Positions 33,260 to 41,202 of a stretch of 64,000 nucleotides of DNA are shown here, piece by piece. A program made the translations under genes and the position numbers. Positions within the stretch are counted from its first letter, which is position 1; each line of letters begins with the position of its first letter. The stretch is from NCBI RefSeq assembly GCF_016055025.1, contig NZ_JAECVW010000003.1. The stretch is one strand, 5' to 3'. Origin of the DNA: Thermoactinomyces intermedius. Its GTDB lineage: Bacteria > Bacillota > Bacilli > Thermoactinomycetales > Thermoactinomycetaceae. Below the pieces are notes generated by a model. The model saw nothing but the letters and a program-made list of their open reading frames with translations. It had not been told where the DNA came from and did no database searches.

Positions 33260-35121
33260 GCAGACACCTTCTTTGACAAGAAGAACTCGATGTTGGCAAT
33301 GGCCCGGTTGTAGCGCATGATGCCGTAATCCCCGAAGTTGTCCCCTTTGGCTTCTTTGTAGATGGTCCACAAACTCCAGATGTAATCTTGAAAAATCTTG
33401 TGCATCAGCATGCGCATCCGGATTTTTTCGGTGATCTCTCCGGAGAAGTAATAGGACAAGAAGAGATCTTCCTCCCGTCGGGTCAGCGAAGATTCCAACG
33501 AGTAGGCCGCCAAATCCCAGACCGGATCATTCAACCCGGCATATTCCCAGTCGATCAGGTAAAGCCGGTTGTCCCCGCTTTTGATGAAGTTGTCCGGCAA
33601 GGTGTCATTATGGCACGGGACGAGCGGAACCCGCATGGCGTCAAACATCAATTTGATCTTCAACACTTCTTCTTTCAATTTGCGGAAGTTCGGATAAAAA
33701 TAGCCTCCGTTCACCTCGTCGACCAGCCGCTCATACTTGGTTTTGACCTGCCCGATGTCAAATTTGTTTTTCATCGGTGCTTTTGAGGTGTGGAGCTTTT
33801 TCAAAAGGTTGGCCACCAGCCGCATGTTTTCTTCGCGCCGGGCCATCTTGGGAGTGAGCGTTTCCGCATCCGGAATCATCTCGGAAATTTTTACGCCGTT
33901 TTTTTCATCAAAGTAAAGGGTTTTGGCGTTGATTCCGAGCTCGCCGGCCAGCATGGCGTTTTCCTTTTCGAGGTGGCGGTCGATCATTTGGTCCGTTCCG
34001 GCGCCCGGAATGCGAAGAACATATTCTTTTCCGCCGGCCACGCTGATTTTGTAGTTTTTGTTCGTCATGCCGCCCAACGGGACAGCCCCGGTGATGTCAT
34101 CTTCCGGAATCCCGATGGCAGATGAAACCGTATCTTTTAATTGATGGATGAAATAGGTTTCTTCTTTCCGTTTCAATCGCGGGTGCACCAGATTCAAAAT
34201 GCGGATGTAATGCTCCTTCGTGTCGATGTCGGACCAGATCAAATCATTGATTTTCAAATAACCGATTTTGTACTGGCGGGAAACATCCAACAGCAGGTAT
34301 TCATAATCGAGATAGGGATTCTGGTTGTTTTTGTATTCTTCCAGCATCAGTTGATAGACATCATACGAGATTTTGTTGATGCCCACCATTTCGCCGTCAA
34401 TCCGGTTCAATTGGTGAAGATCTTTGGAAATTTTGAAGATACTCTGGTTGCGGAGTTCCACATAGGCCTCGTTGCCTTGCCCGCTTTCGGTTGCAATCAG
34501 CATGCAGTCGCGTTGTTCATTGTGAATCAGCTGTTTGAAGGCTTGTTCCTCCGCCAGAATATCGTGATCGAGAACGATGAAATCCCCGGAAACGGCATAT
34601 TTGGCACAAGCCAGAGAGGACATCGACCCGGTCCATTGGTAGCGCGGGTTATCCACGAACACGATTCCCTCTTGATCAGTTAACGATTGGAAGGCTTCCT
34701 TTTGGTATCCGGTGACGATGATGATTTTTTCGATCCCGTGCTTTCTCAAAATGTCAATGTTGCGTTGTAACAGCGTGGTGCCGTTCAGCGGCAAGAGACT
34801 TACCGGAAGATTGAATTCATCGTTTTCGCCGGCGGCCAAAATGACGGCTTCTTTCACTTTGGTTGTTTTCCCGCCGTGAAGATCCACTTTTTTGTTTTGG
34901 TAAGAAGCATACCGGTTTTTCAAAAGGCGGATGCCTTCTTTGGTGAGGTAGTATTGGGTGCTGCGTCCATGTTTCCGTGTGTCGATCAGGCCTTTTTCCA
35001 TCAAATCGCGGATCAGATAATTGACTTTGCCGGCGGAAAAATGGCAGAGTTGCCCGATCGATTTTTGATTCACCTGCACATGTTTGTTGATGGTTTCAAG
35101 CACTTTGAGTTGATCTTCCAT
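33256..35121 (-). CDS. Three-domain fusion: winged HTH, nucleotidyltransferase, choline kinase (LicA-like)
   Basis: 621 aa. Residues 1-65: MarR/ROK-type winged helix (LETINKHVQVNQKSIGQLCH, GLIDTRKHGRSTQYYLTKEG). Residues about 90-310: a second LicC-like nucleotidyltransferase (VILAAGENDEF..., IIIVTGYQKEAF, VLDHDIL), in which the usual GxGTR loop is degenerate (AAGENDEF). Residues about 325-621: LicA-type choline kinase with HNDTLPDNFIKS (Brenner motif) and LYLIDWEYAGLNDPVWDLA. The start is the second ATG (35121), 6-7 bases after GGAGGG. It would phosphorylate choline and perhaps sense or tether the pathway. Confidence 0.88.
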   Translation of the reverse strand: MEDQLKVLETINKHVQVNQKSIGQLCHFSAGKVNYLIRDLMEKGLIDTRKHGRSTQYYLTKEGIRLLKNRYASYQNKKVDLHGGKTTKVKEAVILAAGENDEFNLPVSLLPLNGTTLLQRNIDILRKHGIEKIIIVTGYQKEAFQSLTDQEGIVFVDNPRYQWTGSMSSLACAKYAVSGDFIVLDHDILAEEQAFKQLIHNEQRDCMLIATESGQGNEAYVELRNQSIFKISKDLHQLNRIDGEMVGINKISYDVYQLMLEEYKNNQNPYLDYEYLLLDVSRQYKIGYLKINDLIWSDIDTKEHYIRILNLVHPRLKRKEETYFIHQLKDTVSSAIGIPEDDITGAVPLGGMTNKNYKISVAGGKEYVLRIPGAGTDQMIDRHLEKENAMLAGELGINAKTLYFDEKNGVKISEMIPDAETLTPKMARREENMRLVANLLKKLHTSKAPMKNKFDIGQVKTKYERLVDEVNGGYFYPNFRKLKEEVLKIKLMFDAMRVPLVPCHNDTLPDNFIKSGDNRLYLIDWEYAGLNDPVWDLAAYSLESSLTRREEDLFLSYYFSGEITEKIRMRMLMHKIFQDYIWSLWTIYKEAKGDNFGDYGIMRYNRAIANIEFFLSKKVSA

Positions 35122-35217
35122 GGACATCCCTCCTGCTTGAATGGTGTGATAAATCGGTTGTGGCGGAGTGTGGCAGACCGGGATGAAAACGTATGGACAA
35201 GATGAACCGAGAAACAT

Positions 35218-35232
35218 ATTCAATTTTTGAAT
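35218..35232. promoter_or_regulatory. Palindrome upstream of the licA fusion
   Basis: ATTCAATTTTTGAAT, flanked by partially symmetrical ACAT/GTAT, about 100 bases before the start codon. A near-identical ATTCAAATTTTGAAT lies at 35644-35658 inside licD. Candidate binding site for the HTH of the fusion protein. Confidence 0.4.
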
Positions 35233-35344
35233 GTATTTATTTTAACATAACTCTCTTTTTTTGAGAAATTAATGTGGCGTGAAATGGGAGATTTCCAGGG
35301 AGCGGCTGTTAAAAGGATTTTATTCAGAGTTCATAAAGCGTGAA

Positions 35345-35390
35345 AAAAAGAGGGAAGCTTTCGTCGGTGAAAGCCATCCCTCTTTTTTGG
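35345..35390 (-). terminator. Terminator between licD and the licA fusion
   Basis: AAAGAGGGA ... TCCCTCTTT stem with an inner GCTTTC / GAAAGC helix and A/T tracts on both sides. Transcription of licD ends here and the licA unit needs its own promoter. Confidence 0.85.
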
Positions 35391-35413
35391 TCAAAAAATG
35401 AATGAATCAACCC

Positions 35414-36253
35414 TCATAATTGTAATTCGGTGAAGGTGTGTTTGGGCTTTTGCTTTTCTTCGGGAGGCAATTCCATGTAATGATCCCCGTAAAGCGTCCG
35501 CAAATAGCGGTCCCGGTCTTTGATGGCCAGGAAAGAGTGCCCCTCGAACCGGATTTCTTCGAGGTCTTGAAAAATCCTGAAGGGCAAAATCATGGAATCT
35601 TTAATCTCGGTGGGAACCAGGATGGAATTGTCTCCGTAAGTATATTCAAATTTTGAATGGTGATTGTATTTGGTTTTGATGCGGGTTTCCCATCGGTTGA
35701 GCCGTTGGACGCCCAGCGCCTTGCCAAGCGGCCGGAGCAGACGGCTCACGATTTTTCTCGTGAGGTTGTGGCTTTTCTTTTGGAATTTCAGTGTGACCGA
35801 ATATCGGGTAAAGTAGATGAAAGTGAGACAGATCCGGTCGATGGTGCGGAGAATCCGGCTGTCGGGGATGCGGTCGATGGGGAAGATATCAATGAAAACG
35901 CCCCGTTTGATATCCGATTGGGAGGTAGTGTGCTCGACAAGGCGGGTGCGCGTGTCCACAATTTTGATAAAGTTGTGCGGATAATCGCGGTCTGTTTCAT
36001 AGTGTTGGATGAACAGATAATCCGGCAAGTGTCTTTGGCCTTCCTTCAAGAAGCGTTCGTAATCTTCCCGGAGCATCGCCACATCCGCGTCATCATCCCA
36101 TGGGATAAACCCGCCGTGACGAACGGCCCCCAACAGGGTTCCGGATGAAAGAGTATAGGAGAGGCCCATTTTTCTTGCCGCCTTGTCAAATTCCAACAAA
36201 ATCTCAAGTTGTTTTTTCTGCAGTTGTCGGATTGTTTCTGGTGAGAGTTTCAC
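35414..36253 (-). CDS. licD: LicD family phosphotransferase
   Basis: 279 aa. The LicD/Fukutin-type core is SYTLSSGTLLGAVRHGGFIP followed by WDDDADVAMLREDYERF (residues about 35-72), with the DDD metal site, and later GVFIDIFPIDRIP. LicD transfers phosphocholine from CDP-choline to a sugar of teichoic acid, lipoteichoic acid or a capsule. The start is GTG 36253 (MKLSPETIRQLQKKQ), 6 bases after GAGGTGG; upstream TTG codons fit less well. It stands apart from the licABC-like unit by a terminator. Confidence 0.9.
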   Translation of the reverse strand: MKLSPETIRQLQKKQLEILLEFDKAARKMGLSYTLSSGTLLGAVRHGGFIPWDDDADVAMLREDYERFLKEGQRHLPDYLFIQHYETDRDYPHNFIKIVDTRTRLVEHTTSQSDIKRGVFIDIFPIDRIPDSRILRTIDRICLTFIYFTRYSVTLKFQKKSHNLTRKIVSRLLRPLGKALGVQRLNRWETRIKTKYNHHSKFEYTYGDNSILVPTEIKDSMILPFRIFQDLEEIRFEGHSFLAIKDRDRYLRTLYGDHYMELPPEEKQKPKHTFTELQL

Positions 36254-36442
36254 TTGCAACCACCTCAACCCTTAATTGTAGCACAGAACTCCGTTTTTGG
36301 AATTCATCAGGCGGAAGGGGAAGGATTCCGGTTTTGAAAAACGGGAAGAGTTTATTAAGATAATATTGGGGTTCAATGAATGGAAACAAAGTGAATGGTT
36401 GATCGTTTGGGATCGGTTTACGATAAAGACAAGGAGGAATCT

Positions 36443-36670
36443 ATGAATCAGAAGAAGAAAGGACCGGTTGGGAAATACGCCGGAACCGCCAAGGTCGGAA
36501 CCAAAGGCCAAATCGTGATTCCCAAGGAGATCCGGGACATGTTTGACATCCAACCGGGCGAAACCCTGCTTTTGTTTGCGGACGTTGAAAGAGGGATTGC
36601 CGTCATGAAATCCGATGCATTCAAAGATGTGTTTGAGACGGTACCGCAATGGCCGAAAAAAGATGAGTGA
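36443..36670 (+). CDS. AbrB/SpoVT/MazE-family DNA-binding protein
   Basis: 75 aa. The swapped-hairpin AbrB fold is clear in GTAKVGTKGQIVIPKEIRDM and FDIQPGETLLLFADVERGIAV. It could be a transition-state-type regulator, or the antitoxin half of a pair, but no toxin gene follows; a terminator comes right after. ATG 36443 has AAGGAGG at 6 bases; the longer frame from 36395 has none. Confidence 0.88.
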   Translation: MNQKKKGPVGKYAGTAKVGTKGQIVIPKEIRDMFDIQPGETLLLFADVERGIAVMKSDAFKDVFETVPQWPKKDE

Positions 36671-36683
36671 AAGTCTGATGCAG

Positions 36684-36709
36684 GCACCTCGAGAACGAGG
36701 TGCTTTTTT
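36684..36709 (+). terminator. Terminator after AbrB-type gene
   Basis: GCACCTC / GAGGTGC with a 6-base loop and T6. Confidence 0.85.
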
Positions 36710-36841
36710 GTTTTGAATAGTAAATTTACCGGCTGTTAAAAAGGGATTCATCCTATTTATATATAAATATTTTAGAATATAAATGAATTTTTTGGATAGT
36801 GTGTAAACATAAAACGACTTCTTTGGAAAGGATGGTTTACC

Positions 36842-38092
36842 ATGAACAAACGCGGTTGGTTAGGGGCGGCTTTGGCAGTGGTTGTCACGGTTTCTGCCGT
36901 CTCCTTTTCCCAAGTCTGGGCCGGGCAGGAGGAAGTGGCCAGAAAGCAGAAGCCGCAGCCGAAGAACGTCATTTTGATGGTCGGTGACGGGATGGGCAGG
37001 GCCCAGCGGGATGCCATCCGGCTGTCCAGTGTCGGTCTGCACGGAAAAACGGCCATGGATGACATGCCGTATACAGGCTTTGTTCACACCAATTCCGCAG
37101 ACCCCGAAGAGTTTGTGACCGACTCGGCAGCGGCGGCGACGGCGATGGCCACCGGCGTAAAAACCTACAATGGCGCCATCGGTGTTGACCTGGATCAGAA
37201 GCCGGTGGAAACGGTATTGGAAACGGCCAAAAAACGGGGAAAAGCGACGGGGCTGGTGACCACCGCCCAAGTCACGGATGCAACCCCGGCGGCTTTCGGT
37301 TCCCATGTGAAAGACCGGGATGAACAGAGTCAAATCGCCCGGCAGTTTTTGGAGAAAAGCCGTCCTGACGTGATCTTGGGCGGAGGAGAAGATTACTGGT
37401 ATCCGGAAGGCAACCCCGGCCGGCATCCGGACCATCCGGCGGAAGACCCTTCTGAAGAGAGCAAAGGAAGCGAAGGAAATCTGGTGGAACGGGCCAAAAA
37501 TCTGGGATACCAGTATGTCGCGAACCGGGAAGAGTTGCAAAAAGCAAACGGTTCCAAAATTCTCGGCTTGTTTGCCAACGAAGAGATGTTCCAATATGAT
37601 ACCGAGGCCGGGGACCGCTATAATCCGGCGGTTTCTTTGACCGAGATGACGGATAAAGCCCTTCAAACGCTGTCCAAAAACAAAAACGGATTTTTCCTGC
37701 TGGTGGAAGAAGAAGGAATTGATGCCATGTGCCATGTGAACAATGCCGAACTGGCCATCGAAGCCGGCAAGGAGTTTGACAAAGCGGTGGCGCATGTCAA
37801 AGAATTTGCCAAAAAACGCGGGGATACCCTGGTCATTGTCGTCGGTGACCATGAAACCGGCGGATTTACGATTGAAGGATTGGATGACTCCGACGAGTCG
37901 GGGGGCGTTTCCGGTGAAGACGGACCTTTTGCGGTAGCCGGTTCCGATCAGCGGTTTATGGTGGATTGGACAACCGGAGAGCATTCGGCGGTAAGCATTC
38001 CTTTAACCGCCATGGGGCCGGGAGCCGGGTTGTTGCAGGGGGCTTATGAGAACACCCGCATCCATGATGTGATCGTGAAGTTGATGAAATAG
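36842..38092 (+). CDS. Secreted alkaline phosphatase (PhoA family)
   Basis: 416 aa. Signal peptide residues 1-28 (LGAALAVVVTVSAVSFSQVWA, cleavage before GQEE). Metal- and phosphate-site motifs: VILMVGDGMGRAQ (zinc Asp), FVTDSAAAATAMATGVKTYN (nucleophile Ser), VDQNGIDAMCHVNN-type EEGIDAMCHVNN, and VVGDHETGGF near the C-terminus; a final EHSAVSIPL supplies a zinc His. It hydrolyses phosphomonoesters outside the cell. No convincing Pho box was found upstream; the region is AT-rich. It stands alone with a terminator behind it. Confidence 0.95.
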   Translation: MNKRGWLGAALAVVVTVSAVSFSQVWAGQEEVARKQKPQPKNVILMVGDGMGRAQRDAIRLSSVGLHGKTAMDDMPYTGFVHTNSADPEEFVTDSAAAATAMATGVKTYNGAIGVDLDQKPVETVLETAKKRGKATGLVTTAQVTDATPAAFGSHVKDRDEQSQIARQFLEKSRPDVILGGGEDYWYPEGNPGRHPDHPAEDPSEESKGSEGNLVERAKNLGYQYVANREELQKANGSKILGLFANEEMFQYDTEAGDRYNPAVSLTEMTDKALQTLSKNKNGFFLLVEEEGIDAMCHVNNAELAIEAGKEFDKAVAHVKEFAKKRGDTLVIVVGDHETGGFTIEGLDDSDESGGVSGEDGPFAVAGSDQRFMVDWTTGEHSAVSIPLTAMGPGAGLLQGAYENTRIHDVIVKLMK

Positions 38093-38107
38093 AAAGCTTT
38101 ACTAAGG

Positions 38108-38141
38108 AAGCGCCTTCCGTCCAGGAGGCGCTTTGGTTTTT
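38108..38141 (+). terminator. Terminator after alkaline phosphatase
   Basis: AAGCGCCT / AGGCGCTT stem, loop of 10, then TGGTTTTT. Confidence 0.75.
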
Positions 38142-38167
38142 GACAAGAAAAAAAAGGGTATTATAAA
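38140..38167 (+). promoter_or_regulatory. Promoter for degV
   Basis: TTGACA (38140-38145), 16-base spacer, TATAAA (38162-38167), 65 bases before the degV start. Confidence 0.6.
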
Positions 38168-38231
38168 ATCGTTTTGACTGAATGGTCAGGTGAGAAACCG
38201 GTTTGAACGGTTCAGACAGCAAAGAGTGGTG

Positions 38232-39089
38232 ATGAAAATGATTAAGATCACGGCAGACAGTACTTGTGACCTGTCTCCTGAAATCTTAAACGCGATGGAT
38301 ATCACGCTGGTGCCCTTGAATGTTTTGATTGATGACAAGTCTTACCGGGACGGGGTGGACATTACGCCGGCCGAGATTTTCCGGTATGTGGGCGAGGAAG
38401 GGAAAACCTGCAAAACGGCAGCGGTGAACACCTATGAGTATGAGAAGGTTTTTGCCGAGCTTTCCCCCAAATATGAAGCCGTCATCCATTTTTCCCTCAG
38501 TGCTGAATTTTCCTCGACTTATCAAAATGCGGTGTTGGCGGCAGAGAACTTTTCCAATGTCCATGTGATCGACACACGCAATCTTTCCACGGGAAGCGGC
38601 CATCTCGTTTATGATGCGGCGCTCATGGCCAAGGGAGGGTTAAAAGCGGAGGAGATCTGCGAAAAAATAAAGGAGACCATTCCCAAAGTGGATGCCAGCT
38701 TTGTGATTGACCGCCTCGATTATCTGAGAAAAGGCGGACGCTGTTCGGGAGTGGAAGCGTTGGGGGCGGCCTTGCTCCGGATCAAGCCGAGCATTGAAGT
38801 GATCAACGGGCGGATGGAAGTCGGGAAGAAATACCGGGGCAACTTTGACCGCTGCTTGGAGCGCTATGTCAAAGACAAATTATCAGGTAAACAAGAGGAC
38901 ATCGATCGGAGCCGGATCTTTATCACGCATTCCAGGTGTTCGGAAGAAACCGTGGCCAAAGTCAAGGAAGCCGTCCGCCGTTATGCCGATTTTGATGAGA
39001 TCATCGTCACCGAGGCCGGTTGCACCATCTCAAGCCATTGCGGTCCCAATACACTGGGGATTTTATTCAAACGGAAAAGCAAAAAATAA
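38232..39089 (+). CDS. DegV family fatty-acid-binding protein
   Basis: 285 aa. IKITADSTCDLSPEIL at the N-terminus, HFSLSAEFSSTYQNA, IDTRNLSTGSGHLV and RLDYLRKGGRCSG are DegV signatures. Members bind fatty acids and, as FakB, present them to the kinase FakA; no fakA-like gene is in the window. The start is ATG 38232 or 38238; GAGTGG lies upstream and does not separate them well. Terminated by a hairpin at 39107. Confidence 0.93.
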   Translation: MKMIKITADSTCDLSPEILNAMDITLVPLNVLIDDKSYRDGVDITPAEIFRYVGEEGKTCKTAAVNTYEYEKVFAELSPKYEAVIHFSLSAEFSSTYQNAVLAAENFSNVHVIDTRNLSTGSGHLVYDAALMAKGGLKAEEICEKIKETIPKVDASFVIDRLDYLRKGGRCSGVEALGAALLRIKPSIEVINGRMEVGKKYRGNFDRCLERYVKDKLSGKQEDIDRSRIFITHSRCSEETVAKVKEAVRRYADFDEIIVTEAGCTISSHCGPNTLGILFKRKSKK

Positions 39090-39106
39090 TCGGTTGATCA
39101 AAGGAA

Positions 39107-39133
39107 AACCTGCCCTCACACGGGCAGGTTTGT
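39107..39133. terminator. Terminator between degV and the S66 peptidase
   Basis: AACCTGCCC / GGGCAGGTT stem with TTTGTT; shared by convergent genes. Confidence 0.75.
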
Positions 39134-39142
39134 TAGAACCGG

Positions 39143-40156
39143 TCATATGAAATGTTGCCGGATGCATCCTTTTCCGTTTTCGGTTTCCACTTCGGCAAAG
39201 GCTCCGTTGATGAAGGTCATCTGCGGCGGAACATGGCCGCAATCGATATCGTAAATGACCGGGATTTGAAGTTCCCCGGCAAGCTCTTGGTAAACATCTT
39301 CCACAGTGTAGTCTTGGACCGGGTGATTGGCTTGGCTGCGCCCGAACAGGATCCCCGAGCATGCGTCAAACCAACCGGCCAATTTCATCTGCATGAGGGA
39401 CCTTCTCAAATCCACTGTTGTCAATTCGCAATTTTCCAGATACCACACCACCGGTTCTCCATCCAGATAGGTTTTTCTGAATTTTTCCACGTCTCCGTAA
39501 GGCGTGCCGGCCAAATGCCGGATGGTGTCAATGCATCCGCCAAGCAACCGGCCTTTGATGATTTCTTTTTGGTTGGAGAGGGTTTTCCAGCAAGTCGGTT
39601 CCGTCAGATGAAAAACGCAGGGTGTCGGGCGGTCGTGCTGCCATTTCTTTTGATAATATGCGGAAGAACGCTGCAGGACGGAATTTCCCTTTCCCGTGGC
39701 CAACACGTTTTTCCACATGGCGGTGGTGTCATCCCAATATTCCCCCCGCAAATCCACAAAATTGGGGCCGTGAGCCGTGGCGATCCCGGTATTTAAGGTG
39801 ATGGCCAACAACAACGTGCTGGTATCGGAATAGCCCATTACCCATTTGTTCTTGATTTTTTGAAAGTCGACATGTTCGAGCATCTCAATCAAAAGTTCCC
39901 CGCCCCATGGCGGGATAATGATGTGGATCGCATCGTTTTGCATCATTTGATGGAATTCCCCGGCCCTGATCCGGGCAGGGGCCGATTTTGCTTTATGCTG
40001 GGTCCGGACGGTTTCCCCGCAACGGACCTGAAATCCTTTTTCTTCCATCCGCCGGCATGAAAGTTCAAACATGGCATGCAATTCCCGCGGCACACCGGAT
40101 GAAGGCGCAGTGACCCCGATGGTTGCCCCTTCGGTCCACGAAGGATATTGAATCAC
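39143..40156 (-). CDS. S66 family LD-carboxypeptidase / MccF-like peptidase
   Basis: 337 aa. The S66 fold: GATIGVTAPSSGVP near the N-terminus, IIPPWGGELLIEML (oxyanion), the nucleophile Ser in VMGYSDTSTLLLA (about residue 109), the Glu in the ILFGR region and the His in DIDCGHVPPQMTF. The family includes murein tetrapeptide LD-carboxypeptidase and MccF, which cleaves microcin C-type amides; this member looks closer to MccF in its C-terminal half, but that is an impression. Transcribed convergently with degV and divergently from the iron transporter. Confidence 0.88.
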   Translation of the reverse strand: MIQYPSWTEGATIGVTAPSSGVPRELHAMFELSCRRMEEKGFQVRCGETVRTQHKAKSAPARIRAGEFHQMMQNDAIHIIIPPWGGELLIEMLEHVDFQKIKNKWVMGYSDTSTLLLAITLNTGIATAHGPNFVDLRGEYWDDTTAMWKNVLATGKGNSVLQRSSAYYQKKWQHDRPTPCVFHLTEPTCWKTLSNQKEIIKGRLLGGCIDTIRHLAGTPYGDVEKFRKTYLDGEPVVWYLENCELTTVDLRRSLMQMKLAGWFDACSGILFGRSQANHPVQDYTVEDVYQELAGELQIPVIYDIDCGHVPPQMTFINGAFAEVETENGKGCIRQHFI

Positions 40157-40267
40157 CGGATTTCCCCCTTTTTTTGGTTTTTGGAAAGCCTATGTATGTT
40201 TTAAGGGAGCGGTGCGCTGAATCCTGCTTACAGGAAAGAACTGTTCTAGGAAAAGGCAGCTTTTTTA

Positions 40268-40296
40268 TTGACGCTAATAAGAAAACGATTTATAGT
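40268..40296 (+). promoter_or_regulatory. Promoter of the siderophore transporter operon
   Basis: TTGACG (40268-40273), 17-base spacer, TATAGT (40291-40296). Confidence 0.7.
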
Positions 40297-40313
40297 ATTA
40301 TTGGACTTTAAAT

Positions 40314-40328
40314 TGATAATCATTATCA
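40314..40328. promoter_or_regulatory. Fur box
   Basis: TGATAATCATTATCA matches the Bacillus Fur 7-1-7 consensus TGATAATNATTATCA perfectly. It lies just downstream of the predicted transcription start and 31 bases before the first gene. Confidence 0.92.
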
Positions 40329-40359
40329 ATGATAAATTACAGATGTTGGGGGCATCAGG

Positions 40360-41202
40360 ATGGGGCGCCTTTATACCGAACATTTGCAGGTTGGATATGG
40401 GGAGAAAGCGATTGTCCGGGATTTGACGATTCAAATTCCCGACCATCAAATCACGGTGATCATCGGGCCGAACGGATGCGGAAAATCGACCTTTTTAAAA
40501 GCAATGTCACGCATCATCGCATATCAGTCGGGGTCGGTGATCCTGGACGGGAAAAGCATTGCGCAGGAAGACACCAAAAGTTTAGCCAGAAAAATGGCAA
40601 TTCTTCCCCAAAATCCGGAAAGCGCGGCCGGGCTCACGGCCGGGGAACTGGTTTCTTACGGGAGATATCCTTACCAAAAAGGGTTTGGACGCCTGAGCAA
40701 AAAGGACATCGAGGTAATTGACTGGGCACTCAAAGTCACCGGTACAGAACAATTTAAATATCACCCGGTGGATGCTTTATCCGGCGGACAGAGACAACGG
40801 GTTTGGATTGCTTTGGCCATTGCGCAGGAAACCGATATCATCTTCCTCGACGAACCCACCACTTATTTGGATCTGGCCCATCAGCTCGAGGTTTTGGAGC
40901 TTTTGCAAAAGCTCAATAAAGAGGAAGGGCGCACGATTGTCATGGTCCTGCATGATTTGAATCAGGCGGCCCGTTTTGCGGATTATCTCGTGGCGATGAA
41001 AGACGGGAAAATCATAAAAAGCGGGACCGGCGAAGAGGTCATCACCCGGGATGTGCTGAGGGAAGTTTTCCATATTGATGCGGAAATCGGAAAAGATCCG
41101 CGCACCGGTAAACCGATGTGCTTGACATATAATCTGATTAAAGGAGAAGACGCTTATGAAGAAAATATGGCCGTTGCTGCTCGGACTGGCACTGTTTCTT
41201 AG
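40360..41202 (+). CDS. Iron-siderophore ABC transporter, ATPase
   Basis: 280 aa. Walker A IIGPNGCGKSTFLKAM (about residues 36-51), Q-loop ILPQNPESAAG, signature LSGGQRQRVWIALAIAQETD, Walker B IIFLDEPTTYLDLAHQ and the switch His in VLHDLNQAARFADY: a FecE/FhuC-type importer ATPase. The ATG is preceded by GGGGG. Its 3' end overlaps the binding-protein gene by 47 bases, so the last 15 residues (EENMAVAARTGTVS) are encoded within the next gene's 5' end. Fur box upstream, so iron-repressed. Confidence 0.95.
   Translation: MGRLYTEHLQVGYGEKAIVRDLTIQIPDHQITVIIGPNGCGKSTFLKAMSRIIAYQSGSVILDGKSIAQEDTKSLARKMAILPQNPESAAGLTAGELVSYGRYPYQKGFGRLSKKDIEVIDWALKVTGTEQFKYHPVDALSGGQRQRVWIALAIAQETDIIFLDEPTTYLDLAHQLEVLELLQKLNKEEGRTIVMVLHDLNQAARFADYLVAMKDGKIIKSGTGEEVITRDVLREVFHIDAEIGKDPRTGKPMCLTYNLIKGEDAYEENMAVAARTGTVS

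Noticed and set aside
33260..33370. N-terminal extension of the LicB-like transporter
   Set aside because: The extra 37 residues (His/Gln/Arg-rich) are antisense-like reading of the choline kinase gene, while ATG 33259 has the correct overlap and starts at the first helix.
36443..36670. AbrB-type gene as antitoxin of a MazEF-like pair
   Set aside because: No toxin-like gene follows; a terminator lies right after it.
36740..36840. Pho box before alkaline phosphatase
   Set aside because: Only one TTTACA-like element on the opposite strand; no tandem repeats at the PhoP spacing.
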